Source: Rhodococcus tibetensis (lineage in GTDB: Bacteria; Actinomycetota; Actinomycetes; Mycobacteriales; Mycobacteriaceae). Taken from it: a stretch of 64,000 nt of DNA. The stretch's first letter is position 1, and each line of letters begins with the position of its first letter. The stretch is from contig NZ_JANFQF010000001.1 in NCBI RefSeq assembly GCF_024438035.1, positions 372,001-436,000 of the forward strand, written 5' to 3'. Positions 1-10,638 of this stretch are shown in pieces. Under the pieces are notes generated by a model. The model saw only the letters and a list, made by a program, of their open reading frames with translations. It was not told the DNA's origin and ran no database searches. The position numbers and the translations under genes were made by a program.

Positions 1-1
1 G

Positions 2-607
2 CAGGCCATCGCGCTCGAGGCCGATGTCACAGACCGCGACCAGGTGGACGCCCTGTTCGCCGCGGCGGCTGACCACTTCGGCTCACCGCTCACCACGGTC
101 GTCAACAACGCGCTCGCCGATTTCTCCTTCAACGGCGACGCCCGCGACAAGGCCGACGCCATCGCATGGGACGCCTTCGACGCGCAGCTGCGGGGGAGCG
201 TCAAGGCCACCCTGAACACCACGCAGGCCGCGCTACCGGGCATGCGCTCGCTCGGTTTCGGCCGCATCGTCAACATCGGCACCAACCTGTTCCAGAACCC
301 CGTGGTTCCCTACCACGATTACACGGCGGCCAAGGCTGCAGCACTGTCACTGACCCGCACGCTCGCCGCCGATCTGGGCGCCGACGGCATCACGGTGAAC
401 ATGGTGTCGGGCGGGTTGCTGCGCACCACGGATGCGAGCGCCGCCACTCCGGACGAGGTGTTCGATCTCATCGCGGCGAGCACACCCCTGCAACGCGTCA
501 CCACGCCGGAGGAGTTCGCCGATGCGGTGCTGTTCTTCGCGTCCCCGTGGTCGCGTTCGGTGACCGGCCAGAATCTCGTCGTCGACGGGGGATTGGTCAA
601 AGACTGA
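2..607 (+). CDS. Short-chain dehydrogenase/reductase, 5' end missing
   Basis: The reading frame is open from the window edge, so only the C-terminal 201 residues are visible and the N-terminal TGxxxGxG cofactor loop lies outside. The family oxidises or reduces alcohols and ketones with NAD(P). Visible landmarks are VNNAL (equivalent of NNAG), the catalytic pair in YTAAK, and the C-terminal VVDGG common to FabG-like members. The residue 13 positions before the active-site Tyr is Thr (in NIGTN), where the family normally has Ser. The stop codon overlaps the start of the next gene by one base (TGATG), so the two are probably co-translated. Substrate unknown. Confidence 0.88.
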   Translation, partial: QAIALEADVTDRDQVDALFAAAADHFGSPLTTVVNNALADFSFNGDARDKADAIAWDAFDAQLRGSVKATLNTTQAALPGMRSLGFGRIVNIGTNLFQNPVVPYHDYTAAKAAALSLTRTLAADLGADGITVNMVSGGLLRTTDASAATPDEVFDLIAASTPLQRVTTPEEFADAVLFFASPWSRSVTGQNLVVDGGLVKD

Positions 608-1905
608 TGACATCACGTAAGCAACTGCACCTCAACGCGTTTCTGTTCGCGTGCGGACATCACGGCGCGGCCTGGCGGCATCCGGCGTCGCAGGTGGAAC
701 GGCTTGCCGACATCACCTATTACGAAGAGTTGGCGCAGACCGCAGAACGCGGCTGCCTCGACGCGGTCTTCTTCGCAGACGGGCATTCGGTACGCGATCC
801 TGCCGCCGGGGGGATGTGGTTCCTCGAACCGCTGACGGCGTTGTCCGCAATGGCCCGGGCGACGGAGCGAATCGGTTTGGTCACCACCGTGTCCAGCACC
901 TTCTACACGCCGTTCCATGCCGCCCGGATGCTGGCGTCACTCGACCACATCAGTGGCGGCCGAGCGGGGTGGAACGTCGTGACCTCCATGTTCGACGCGG
1001 AGGCCCGCAACCACGGACTCGAGGAAATGCCACCGCACGACGAGCGCTACTCGCGCGCCGCCGAGTTCGTGGATGTGGCTCTCGCACTCTGGGATTCGTG
1101 GGATGCGGACGCGCTGGTCCTCGAGCGGGACGGGGTGTTCGCCGACCCGGCGAAGATCGCACCGATCCATCACCGTGGCAAGCATTTTCTGGTGGACGGC
1201 CCGCTGACCGTGCCGCGGTCGCCGCAGGGACGTCCCGTGCTGTTCCAGGCCGGTGCCTCCGAGCAGGGACGCGACCTGGCCGCCCGCTGCGCCGAAGGAA
1301 TCTATGCCGTTGCCTACGACCTCGAGTCCGCTCAGAGCTATTACGGAGACGTCAAGCGGCGTATCCGGGCCGCGGGCCGCGACGCCGACGCCGTGACAGT
1401 GATGCCCGGTCTTGTCACCTACGTCGGATCGACCACCGAGGAGGCGTACCGGAAGAAGGCCGAACTCGATGCGCTGCTGCCCGTCGAGCAGTCGATCGCG
1501 CAACTGTCCCTGTTCACACACCAGGACTGCAGCACGTGGGAACTGGACGCGCCCGTTCCCGCTCTGCCCCCGCTGTCGGAATTTACCGGACCGCAGGGCC
1601 GCTACGACACCATTCTGCGCATCATCGAGAAGGATCGGCCGACTGTCCGCGCGCTGCTGGGCACCCTGGCCGCCGGCGGTGGGCACTGCACGATGATCGG
1701 CACCCCGGAGTCGATCGCGGACGACATCGAACGGTGGTTCCACGCCGACGGCGCCGACGGCTTCAACCTGATGCCGCCGATGTATCCGGACTCTCTGACC
1801 GAGTTCGTCGACGAGGTTGTTCCCGTACTGCAGAAGCGTGGGCTGTTCCGGACGGAGTACGAGACCGCAACGCTGCGGGAGCATCTGTCGTCGCCACCAC
1901 AATGA
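607..1905 (+). CDS. FMN-dependent monooxygenase, NtaA/SnaA/DszA family (LLM class)
   Basis: A 432-residue bacterial-luciferase-like monooxygenase of the nitrilotriacetate/dibenzothiophene-sulfone type. Such enzymes use FMNH2 supplied by a separate flavin reductase to oxidise C-N or C-S bonds. Family hallmarks visible are the N-terminal LHLNAF...GHHGAAWRHP, DHISGGRAGWNVVTS, and the C-terminal GADGFNLMPP...LQKRGLFRTEY. It is coupled to the upstream SDR by a one-base overlap, and no reductase gene is nearby. It is clearly related to the monooxygenase at 23415-24758. Substrate cannot be read from sequence; an organosulfur or aminopolycarboxylate compound is typical for the family. Confidence 0.9.
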   Translation: MTSRKQLHLNAFLFACGHHGAAWRHPASQVERLADITYYEELAQTAERGCLDAVFFADGHSVRDPAAGGMWFLEPLTALSAMARATERIGLVTTVSSTFYTPFHAARMLASLDHISGGRAGWNVVTSMFDAEARNHGLEEMPPHDERYSRAAEFVDVALALWDSWDADALVLERDGVFADPAKIAPIHHRGKHFLVDGPLTVPRSPQGRPVLFQAGASEQGRDLAARCAEGIYAVAYDLESAQSYYGDVKRRIRAAGRDADAVTVMPGLVTYVGSTTEEAYRKKAELDALLPVEQSIAQLSLFTHQDCSTWELDAPVPALPPLSEFTGPQGRYDTILRIIEKDRPTVRALLGTLAAGGGHCTMIGTPESIADDIERWFHADGADGFNLMPPMYPDSLTEFVDEVVPVLQKRGLFRTEYETATLREHLSSPPQ

Positions 1906-1926
1906 ACACAACCTTCTCTACGTCCG

Positions 1927-1973
1927 TAACAGTGACTGTGAGCGCCCGCTCGATCAACACTTGCTGTTGTCGC
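1927..1973 (+). promoter_or_regulatory. Possible leaderless GTG reading frame with a Cys-Cys-Cys-Arg run
   Basis: Between the monooxygenase and the CitMHS gene a GTG at 1938 opens a frame that reads S-I-N-T-C-C-C-R-D-H, with the three Cys codons at 1962-1970. A -10-like TAACAG lies at 1927-1932, placing a start site close to the GTG. Poly-cysteine leader peptides are known cysteine-responsive attenuators in mycobacteria. Against this, the frame does not stop until 2351, inside the transporter gene. Functional assignment is inference. Confidence 0.35.
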
Positions 1974-2013
1974 GATCACACTGCGGCTTTCGAAGTGCGG
2001 ACGAGGAGTGGCA

Positions 2014-3420
2014 ATGCTGGTAGCACTCGGCTTTCTGATGGTGGCCGTATTCATGTTCTTGATCATGTCGAAACGGGCCACCCCAGTGGTCGGGTTGATT
2101 GCGGTCCCGGTCGCTTTCGGTATCGCGGCCGGGGCGGGTCTCGGTATCGGCGACATGATCACCGACGGGATCAAAGCGCTGGCACCCACTGCGGCATTGC
2201 TGTTCTTCGCGATCATCTTCTTCGGGATCATGATCGACGTCGGGCTCTTCGATCCGCTGGTGAAGGTGATTCTGCGGCTCGTCCGCAACGATCCCATGCG
2301 GCTGGTCGTCGGAACCGCGGTCTTGGCCATGGTGGTGTCGCTGGACGGTGACGGGTCGACGACGTTCATCATCGTCACCTCTGCGTTGCTGCCGCTGTAC
2401 CTGAAATTGAAGGTGAGCCCTGTCGTTCTCACCGTCGTCGCGGGACTGGCCAACGGTGCAATGAACATCATTCCGTGGGGTGGGCCGACCGTCCGAGCTG
2501 CTGCGGCACTCGGAATCTCCCCGTCCGACGTCTTCGTGCCGATGATCCCGTCGCTCGTTGCCGGACTCGTCATCGTGCTGCTCTTCGCCGTGCAGCTCGG
2601 CTACTCCGAACGACGACGCATCGGCACCCTGGTTCTGACGTCCGAGCGCCTGCTCGTCGGCGCGGGCTCCGCCCGGACCGGGGTGGGTTCCGGCGGCAGT
2701 GGCGGTGACAGTGGCCACGCGCCCGGTGGCGGTTCCGGTGACTCCGGGTCGGACGACGGTCTCGACGGATTCGTCGATGGGCTGGACCCCGAGCGGCCGA
2801 CCCTGCGACCGAAACTGTTGTGGTTCAACGCTGCTCTGAGTGTGGGTTTGCTGGCCGTTCTCGTGATGGACGTCCTGCCCATCCCGGTGCTCTTCATGGT
2901 GGCGGCATCGATCGCATTGATGGTGAACTTCCCGCGCGTCAAGGAACAGCAGGAAGCCATCACCCGGCACTCGTCGAGCATCGTCTCGGTAGTGGCGATG
3001 GTGTTCGCCGCGGCCGTGCTCACGGGCGTCTTCCAGGGCACCGGCATGGTCGAAGCCATGGCGCAGTGGTTACTCGAGATCATCCCGCCATCGCTCGGAC
3101 CGCACCTCGCTGTCATCACCGGCGTCCTGAGCCTGCCCTTCACGTTCTTCATGAGCAACGACGCCTTCTACTTCGGTGTGATGCCCGTGCTCGCCGAAAC
3201 CGCAGCCACCTACGGCATCGAGCCGGTCGAGATGGCGCGCGCCTCGATCACCGGACAAACCTTCCACATGCAGAGCCCATTGGTCCCGGCTATCCTGCTG
3301 CTCGTCACCCTGGCCGGGGTGTCCCTGGCCGACCACCACAAGAAGGTGCTGTGGCGCGCCGCGCTGGTGTCGCTGACCATGCTGGTGGTCGGGGTTGTGG
3401 TCGGTCAGATTCCCTGGTGA
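2014..3420 (+). CDS. CitMHS-family citrate/metal or carboxylate transporter
   Basis: A 468-residue polytopic membrane protein of the CitMHS family, which moves citrate as a Mg2+ or Ca2+ complex with H+. N-terminal hydrophobic helices, the LDGDGSTTFIIVTSALLP segment and the NIIPWGGPTVRAA segment are typical. A hydrophilic Gly/Ser/Asp-rich loop (about residues 225-255) joins the two halves. ATG 2014 is preferred over GTG 2008 because a GAGGAG ribosome-binding site ends 5 nt before it. It lies 108 bp after the monooxygenase, so it may share its transcript or be controlled by the Cys-rich leader frame between them. Confidence 0.88.
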   Translation: MLVALGFLMVAVFMFLIMSKRATPVVGLIAVPVAFGIAAGAGLGIGDMITDGIKALAPTAALLFFAIIFFGIMIDVGLFDPLVKVILRLVRNDPMRLVVGTAVLAMVVSLDGDGSTTFIIVTSALLPLYLKLKVSPVVLTVVAGLANGAMNIIPWGGPTVRAAAALGISPSDVFVPMIPSLVAGLVIVLLFAVQLGYSERRRIGTLVLTSERLLVGAGSARTGVGSGGSGGDSGHAPGGGSGDSGSDDGLDGFVDGLDPERPTLRPKLLWFNAALSVGLLAVLVMDVLPIPVLFMVAASIALMVNFPRVKEQQEAITRHSSSIVSVVAMVFAAAVLTGVFQGTGMVEAMAQWLLEIIPPSLGPHLAVITGVLSLPFTFFMSNDAFYFGVMPVLAETAATYGIEPVEMARASITGQTFHMQSPLVPAILLLVTLAGVSLADHHKKVLWRAALVSLTMLVVGVVVGQIPW

Positions 3421-3432
3421 TCGTCGCGGCGG

Positions 3433-3624
3433 TCAGTCTTCCGTGTCGGTGGCCGGCCCCTCCGGGGTCGCGCCACCTTCGCCGCTCCAATCCGCCCCCG
3501 AACCCTTGTCGTCCTCCGCGGGATCGGACACCACGTCTGTGTGAGCACCCGACTTGCCGCTGTCCGTACTGCTCGTCGCCGGGCCGGATGTGTTCTCATG
3601 CTTCTCGGTGTCCTTGTGCGTCAT
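3433..3624 (-). CDS. Small acidic hypothetical protein
   Basis: A 63-residue, highly polar and acidic protein rich in Asp, Glu, Ser, Thr and Gly, with no hydrophobic segment and therefore probably soluble and largely disordered. It converges on the CitMHS gene (12 bp between the stops) and diverges from the FAD monooxygenase. Composition alone gives no function. It is called because codon use and the isolated position between two convincing genes favour it, and no better frame exists here. Confidence 0.5.
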   Translation of the reverse strand: MTHKDTEKHENTSGPATSSTDSGKSGAHTDVVSDPAEDDKGSGADWSGEGGATPEGPATDTED

Positions 3625-3743
3625 ATCCGACGGTTACCCACACGGCCGCACGTTCAAAAACTCCGAGCTCGTCTGCCACCGATTTCGCCGGCGGGCAGGC
3701 ATACTGATCGAAAGTTGATCCCTCCTGGTGAGGCGGTGCCTTC

Positions 3744-5356
3744 GTGGGCGATCCCGAAGTGTTGGTGGCCGGAGCGGGTCCAGTAGGACTCGCCGCGGCA
3801 ATCGAGCTGCGCAGGCGCGGCATCTCCTGCCGCATCATAGATCCGCTCTACGAGCCGCCGCAGTACGCGAAGGCGGTGGGAATCCAACCCCGCACCCTCG
3901 AGGTGTTCGAAAGCATGGGCTTGCTCGGGGGATACTCGACGCGGCGATCCAATTCCGGGGACAGATCCTCTACGTCGACGGAGTCGAGGTCGGGCGCATG
4001 GAGTTGGCATTGCCCGCCGATGTGCCGTACGGATTCATCGGACTCCCCCAGTACGAGACCGAACGCATTCTCGCCGAGCACCTGGCGTCCCTGGGCACCA
4101 CGGTCGAACGCGGAATCGGCCTGGTGTCGTTCGAGCAGGACGAAAATGGCGTGGTCGCTACGGTGACTGGCAACGGCGGCGACACCATCCGGACGCAGTA
4201 CCTCATCGGATGCGACGGCGCCCACAGTGTGGTGCGCAAGGGTCTCGGTCTCACGTTCGAGGGCGGCGCGTTCGCCGAGCAGTACATGCTGGGTGACGTC
4301 GAAGTGGATTGGTCGCTTCCGAGTGGTTACGGAGTGCGGTCGGTTCACCGGACGGAGGACGGACCCGACGACCTTCTCGTGTGCATTCCGTTGCCCGGTC
4401 GTCATCGGTACCGGATGTCGATGCTCGTGCCCGCGGAACTCTCGAACACCAGCGCCCAGCCCGCAGACAAGATCCAGCACGGATTCGAGGTGGGGCCGAA
4501 ACCGCAGCTGGGGCACATTCAAGCCGTACTCGACAGGCTGGCTCCCGAACCGACCACAGCCTCGAATCTTCGGTGGTCCTCGGTATTCCGAATCAGTCAC
4601 CGCATCGTCGACTCCTACGGACGGGGTCGTGTGTTCGTTGCCGGCGACGCCGCCCACATCCATCCGCCCACCGGCGCCCAGGGAATGAATACCGGCATCC
4701 AGGACGCCCACAACCTGGCGTGGAAGCTTGCGCTTGCAGTGTCCGGAGTCGCAGCCCCTGACTTGACGGACAGCTATGACGCCGAACGGCGGCCGGTCGG
4801 GGAGGAGGTCGTGGGTCGCACAATCCGCAGCGCGCGGGAAGGGATCGGCGCCGGATCTTCGGACCCCGAAGTGGTGATGCGCCGCGAAGCGCAACTGCTC
4901 ATCGACTACTTCGACAGCCCGCTCGTGTCCCGGGCCGAGGGCACTCCTGCGCTGCGGCCCGGTGAGCGAGCACCCGACGCGCGTGGGTTGACCCGCGCTG
5001 CCGTTGCCTTTCCGATCCGGCTGTTCACCCTACTCGGACGCAAGCAGCACACACTGCTCCTGTACGCCGACGCTTCGGTCGACGCGCGTGGTCTGGCCGT
5101 CCTCGAGGCCGCTGCATCGTCCGCGACGACGGCGGCCCACGGCTTCCTCGACACCTACCTGATCGCACACCCGGGTGCCGATGTCGGCGAAACGATCCTT
5201 CCGCTCTTGCGGGACGCCGCCCACGAATTCGCGGCGGCGTACGGCGCGGAGAACTGCGCGGCATATGTCGTCCGGCCTGACGGCTATCTGGGTTTCCGGA
5301 TGGCGCCCGTCTCGATCGAGGGTCTCGCCGAACACCTGAAATCGACCTTTCGCTGA
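3744..5356 (+). pseudogene. FAD-dependent aromatic-hydroxylase-type monooxygenase, frameshifted
   Basis: A class A flavin monooxygenase (PheA/TfdB-like, about 537 residues if intact) that uses NAD(P)H and FAD to hydroxylate a substrate. The N-terminal GAGPVGLAAAIELRRRG dinucleotide fold is read from GTG 3744 in one frame. From about 3932 the homology continues in the -1 frame (ILDAAIQFRGQI...), through the DG motif GCDGAHS and the GD motif AGDAAHIHPPTGAQGMN to the stop at 5354. The break lies in a run of five G at 3927-3931; six would restore one frame. It is either a real one-base deletion or a homopolymer sequencing error. The rest of the gene shows no other damage. Confidence 0.85.
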
Positions 5357-5490
5357 GCCGGCCGGGGAAGACCGGACAGCTGTTCGGTGTTGTAGGGAGT
5401 CCCGACGGGCAGCTGATGCCCCACCGGTATGACGGCCGTCACAGTGAACGCCCCCTCGCTCCGGGAATTGATCGGAGCACTGGCACGTTA

Positions 5491-5511
5491 GTTGAGTGAG
5501 TAACGCTCAAC
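5491..5511 (+). promoter_or_regulatory. HAIR-type inverted repeat (HspR operator candidate)
   Basis: GTTGAGT, seven bases, GCTCAAC forms an almost exact copy of the HspR-associated inverted repeat CTTGAGT-N7-ACTCAAG known upstream of actinobacterial dnaK and clpB operons. It ends 20 bp before the ATG of the Clp ATPase at 5532, so bound HspR would block its transcription until heat shock. Confidence 0.7.
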
Positions 5512-5531
5512 TTCCTACAGGAGGCTTCGGA

Positions 5532-7952
<2,421 letters not shown>

Positions 7953-7959
7953 TCCCCGA

Positions 7960-8001
7960 CGTGAGTGGCAGGGCGTGCTTCGGCACGCTCTGCCACTCAC
8001 G
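7960..8001 (+). terminator. Strong hairpin after the Clp ATPase gene
   Basis: A 19-bp stem (left arm 7960-7978, right arm 7983-8001) closed by a TTCG tetraloop, with a single G-U pair, begins 7 bp after the stop codon. No long T run follows, which is usual for actinobacterial terminators. Confidence 0.8.
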
Positions 8002-8217
8002 TGTGTGGGTAGCCCCTTGCCCGCCCTCGCCGTCTCGGATCAGCACCCGGTGATGAGTTGTGCCTCGTGCACCGTCACCTGTGCGGTGTGCAGGGCTGCA
8101 GTGTGATCCGGGTGTGTGCCCGGGGTGCGCTGCCCTCCGCGCAGGAGAAGTGGCCGGATTGCCGCCGACCGCGGTGCGTGCTCGCCTCCGGAACGGTTAC
8201 CTACCACCCAGCTTGGT

Positions 8218-8685
8218 TCAGTCGAGTAGCTCGACTTCCCAATTCTCCTTCTGCACTTGCAGATCGACTTCCCGGATCTGCCGGGCGAGATCGTCTGCCG
8301 TCCGTCGGAGATCCCGGACGGGCAACGCCGCGACGAAGACGAGTTCGGAGCGGAGTTGCCTGCCGTATCGGTCCTGCTCACGTCCGGATGCGGCATCCGC
8401 GGCGGCGGACACCACCCGGTGCCGGATCCGCAGCATGTCCCGGCGGGCCAGCGCGTCCGTGATGCTCGCATCGCCCAGGGGCGCAGAGGTATTCGTCCGG
8501 TTGATCCTTCGGACGAGAACCTCCAAGCGGTCCAGGACCTCCTCGAGTTCGACGAGGAGGGCTGCGGCGTCCTCTGCCGGCGACTCGCCCTCTTGATGTC
8601 GTGCATTCGCGAGAATGCGCGACTTCAGGTGTTCCACCCGGCGCATCAGATCGCCACGTTCGGCCAGTGCCTCAGCCAACTTCAT
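8218..8685 (-). CDS. DIP1984 family protein
   Basis: A 155-residue, strongly helical, charged protein that matches the DIP1984 (septicolysin-like) family by its length, its start MKLAEALAERGDL, the repeated heptad-like helices and the RQIREVDLQVQKENW segment near the C-terminus. Members are small cytoplasmic proteins of unknown function. A clear AAGGAGG site precedes ATG 8685. It converges on the Clp gene's terminator, with about 215 bp of featureless sequence between them. Confidence 0.85.
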   Translation of the reverse strand: MKLAEALAERGDLMRRVEHLKSRILANARHQEGESPAEDAAALLVELEEVLDRLEVLVRRINRTNTSAPLGDASITDALARRDMLRIRHRVVSAAADAASGREQDRYGRQLRSELVFVAALPVRDLRRTADDLARQIREVDLQVQKENWEVELLD

Positions 8686-8960
8686 GTGTACCTCCTTTCT
8701 CGAAGTCGTTGTAGGGCATCGAAAATAGGTGACTACGAAGTGCCCGTCTGGGGTCGGACGGGTCGCGGCATCGCGAAGGGAGCGATCGAAGCGCGTCGAA
8801 CGCGCGGGTGAATTCCCCGAACCGTTGTGTCGGAGGGATATCTCGGTGGGCGCTCATGCGCCTTTCGTCGAGTCGAATTCGAGCATCTTCAATAGGTACC
8901 ACATCCGCGCGCCCGAGGCGACCATCGATTTTTCGGCACTCACGCGCTGGTGGGGGCGAC

Positions 8961-8966
8961 TATCGT
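8961..8966 (+). promoter_or_regulatory. -10 element (TATCGT) for a leaderless regulator transcript
   Basis: TATCGT lies exactly 7 nt before ATG 8974, so transcription should begin at the start codon of the IclR-type gene. Confidence 0.55.
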
Positions 8967-8973
8967 CGAGGGC

Positions 8974-9760
8974 ATGCGAGCGGAAGACGGCGAATTGACC
9001 TCCAAGCACCAACCGTTGCTGGTGCTGAGCAAGATCACGGAGATCCTCGATGCCTTCAGCCTGTCGCGTCCGTCGATGACGCTGGGCGAGATCCAGCAGG
9101 CGACGGGTCTGCCGACGTCGACGGTCCAACGGCTGGTCAGCAACCTCGTGGCGCAGGAATTCCTCGACCGGACCGGCGACCAGATCCGGATCGGCGTGAA
9201 AACGGCGTTCTGGGCCGCGACGTCCACCAAGGGACTCGACGTACTCGCTGTCGTCACGCCGGTGCTGAAGGAGATCCGCGACGCCACCGGCGAGACCGCC
9301 AGCTTCTTCCGGGTCGAGCAGGGTTACCGCGTGTGCGTGGCCATCGCGGAGACCGAGCACGCGCTGCGACGGAACATGTACGTCGGAAAGATCGTCCCCC
9401 CTGCCCGCGGGATCGGCGGGCCGGGTGTTGCTCGCCTGGAACCCGGACCTCACCGAACAGGTCCTCGCAGGCCCCATCGAGCCGATGACCGAGGGCACCG
9501 TCACCGACACCGCGGTGCTGCGCGAACTGATCCACCAGGCCCGGGCCGACGCGTACGCCATCACCGCGGGGGAGCGGGAGGACAGCGCCTCGGGATTGGC
9601 TGCGCCCGTGTTCGATTCGTCCGCCGACGTGATCGGTGCTCTGGCGATCAGTGGGCCGACACTGCGCATGCCACGTGAACAGTGCGAGAAGTGGGTGGAT
9701 CTGCTCGTCGGCAGCGCCGAGCAGGTCACCCGTACGCTGGGTGGCCGCTACCCGTCATGA
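8974..9760 (+). pseudogene. IclR-family transcriptional regulator, frameshifted
   Basis: An IclR regulator of about 260 residues if intact, with an N-terminal winged helix (SMTLGEIQQATGLPTSTVQRLVSNLV) and a GAF-like effector domain. It starts at leaderless ATG 8974. After ...MYVGKIV the frame is lost and the family sequence resumes one base further on (VLLAWNPDLTEQVL...) to the stop at 9758. The break lies in a run of six C at 9396-9401; five would restore the usual VPLxAGSAGRVLLAW. It diverges from nothing directly but faces the dehydrogenase/lyase/CoA-transferase genes tail-to-tail, and is probably their regulator. Confidence 0.82.
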
Positions 9761-9780
9761 GTGGTGGGCGATCAGGACGG

Positions 9781-10638
9781 TCATGAGTTCCAGGCTTCCG
9801 GGTTCACCGGATGCGGGGGAATCCGGTTCTGCGCCATGGCCACGGCGTTCTCGGCGCACAGCCTCGCCATCTCGGCGCGCACCGACACCGTGGCGCTGCC
9901 GAGGTGGGGGAGCAGGACCGTGTTCGACAGTTCCGCGAGCCCCGGGGCGAGCGCGGGTTCGTCCTCGTAGACGTCCAGCCCGGCCCCGGCGATCTCCCCG
10001 GATTTCAGGGCGGCGACGAGGGCGGTTTCGTCGACGACGGGACCGCGGGCCGTGTTGATCAGGATCGCGGAGGGCTTCATCGCCGCCAGCACGCCCGCAT
10101 CGACCAGGTGGCGGGTCTGTGCGTTGAGGGGCACGTGCAGCGACAGGTAGTCGCTGGTGGTGACGAGGGTGTCCCAATCGGTGTGGGTGACGAGTCCGGC
10201 GAATTCGCCGAGTTCCTCGTCCGGCACCGGCCGGTCACCGGGCGGGCGCGGGCAGAACAGCACCTGCATCCCGTAGGCCAGTGCCCGTTTCGCGGTGGCC
10301 ATGATCAGCAGCATCGCGACGTCGGCGGTGGCGTCGGTGAGCACACCGGGTGTGTTGCCGACCAGTATCGAGTTCGCGGTCGCCGCCCCGATGTCGACGT
10401 TGTTGAACCCGACCGCGTAGTTGGAAATACCACGGATCTTCGCGGCGGCCAGGAGATCGGCGTCGAACGTGTCGCGAAGCTGGGACACCACCACGTCGTA
10501 GTCGCCGGACACGCAGACCTCCCGCAGCCGGGCCGCGTCCGGAAGCTCGTCGGGAACGTCGACGCTGCCCGCGCCGCGCAGCAGCGTGAGAGCGGGTTCG
10601 GGGATCGGGGTGGTGACGTAGAACCGGGCGCGGTTCAT
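9781..10638 (-). CDS. D-isomer 2-hydroxyacid dehydrogenase lacking the NAD-binding loop
   Basis: A 285-residue member of the D-2-hydroxyacid dehydrogenase family (about 320 residues is usual). Catalytic residues are present: Arg in NTARG (198), Glu in DVYEDEP (225-227) and His in LLPHLGSAT (245). However, the segment that should contain the Rossmann GxGxxG is missing. The text runs ...MLLIMATAKR (118) straight into ALAYGMQV, which normally follows the glycine loop. About 45 residues are lost in frame, so NAD binding and activity are doubtful. It overlaps the lyase gene by 4 bp (ATGA) as the last gene of the operon. Confidence 0.85.
   Translation of the reverse strand: MNRARFYVTTPIPEPALTLLRGAGSVDVPDELPDAARLREVCVSGDYDVVVSQLRDTFDADLLAAAKIRGISNYAVGFNNVDIGAATANSILVGNTPGVLTDATADVAMLLIMATAKRALAYGMQVLFCPRPPGDRPVPDEELGEFAGLVTHTDWDTLVTTSDYLSLHVPLNAQTRHLVDAGVLAAMKPSAILINTARGPVVDETALVAALKSGEIAGAGLDVYEDEPALAPGLAELSNTVLLPHLGSATVSVRAEMARLCAENAVAMAQNRIPPHPVNPEAWNS

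Noticed and set aside
166-600. Long upstream extension of the first monooxygenase
   Set aside because: The extension is an out-of-frame reading of the SDR gene; the family start LHLNAF follows ATG 607 directly.
3924-3935. Programmed -1 frameshift in the FAD monooxygenase
   Set aside because: CTC-GGG-GGA is not a standard slippery heptamer and no stimulatory structure was seen; a one-base indel is simpler.
5496-5531. GTG 5496 as start of the Clp ATPase
   Set aside because: It lies inside the HAIR operator, and a strong AGGAGG site serves ATG 5532.
8040-8606. 188-codon frame overlapping the DIP1984 gene
   Set aside because: Ser/Arg/Pro-rich alternate frame of the DIP1984 coding sequence, without its ribosome-binding site.
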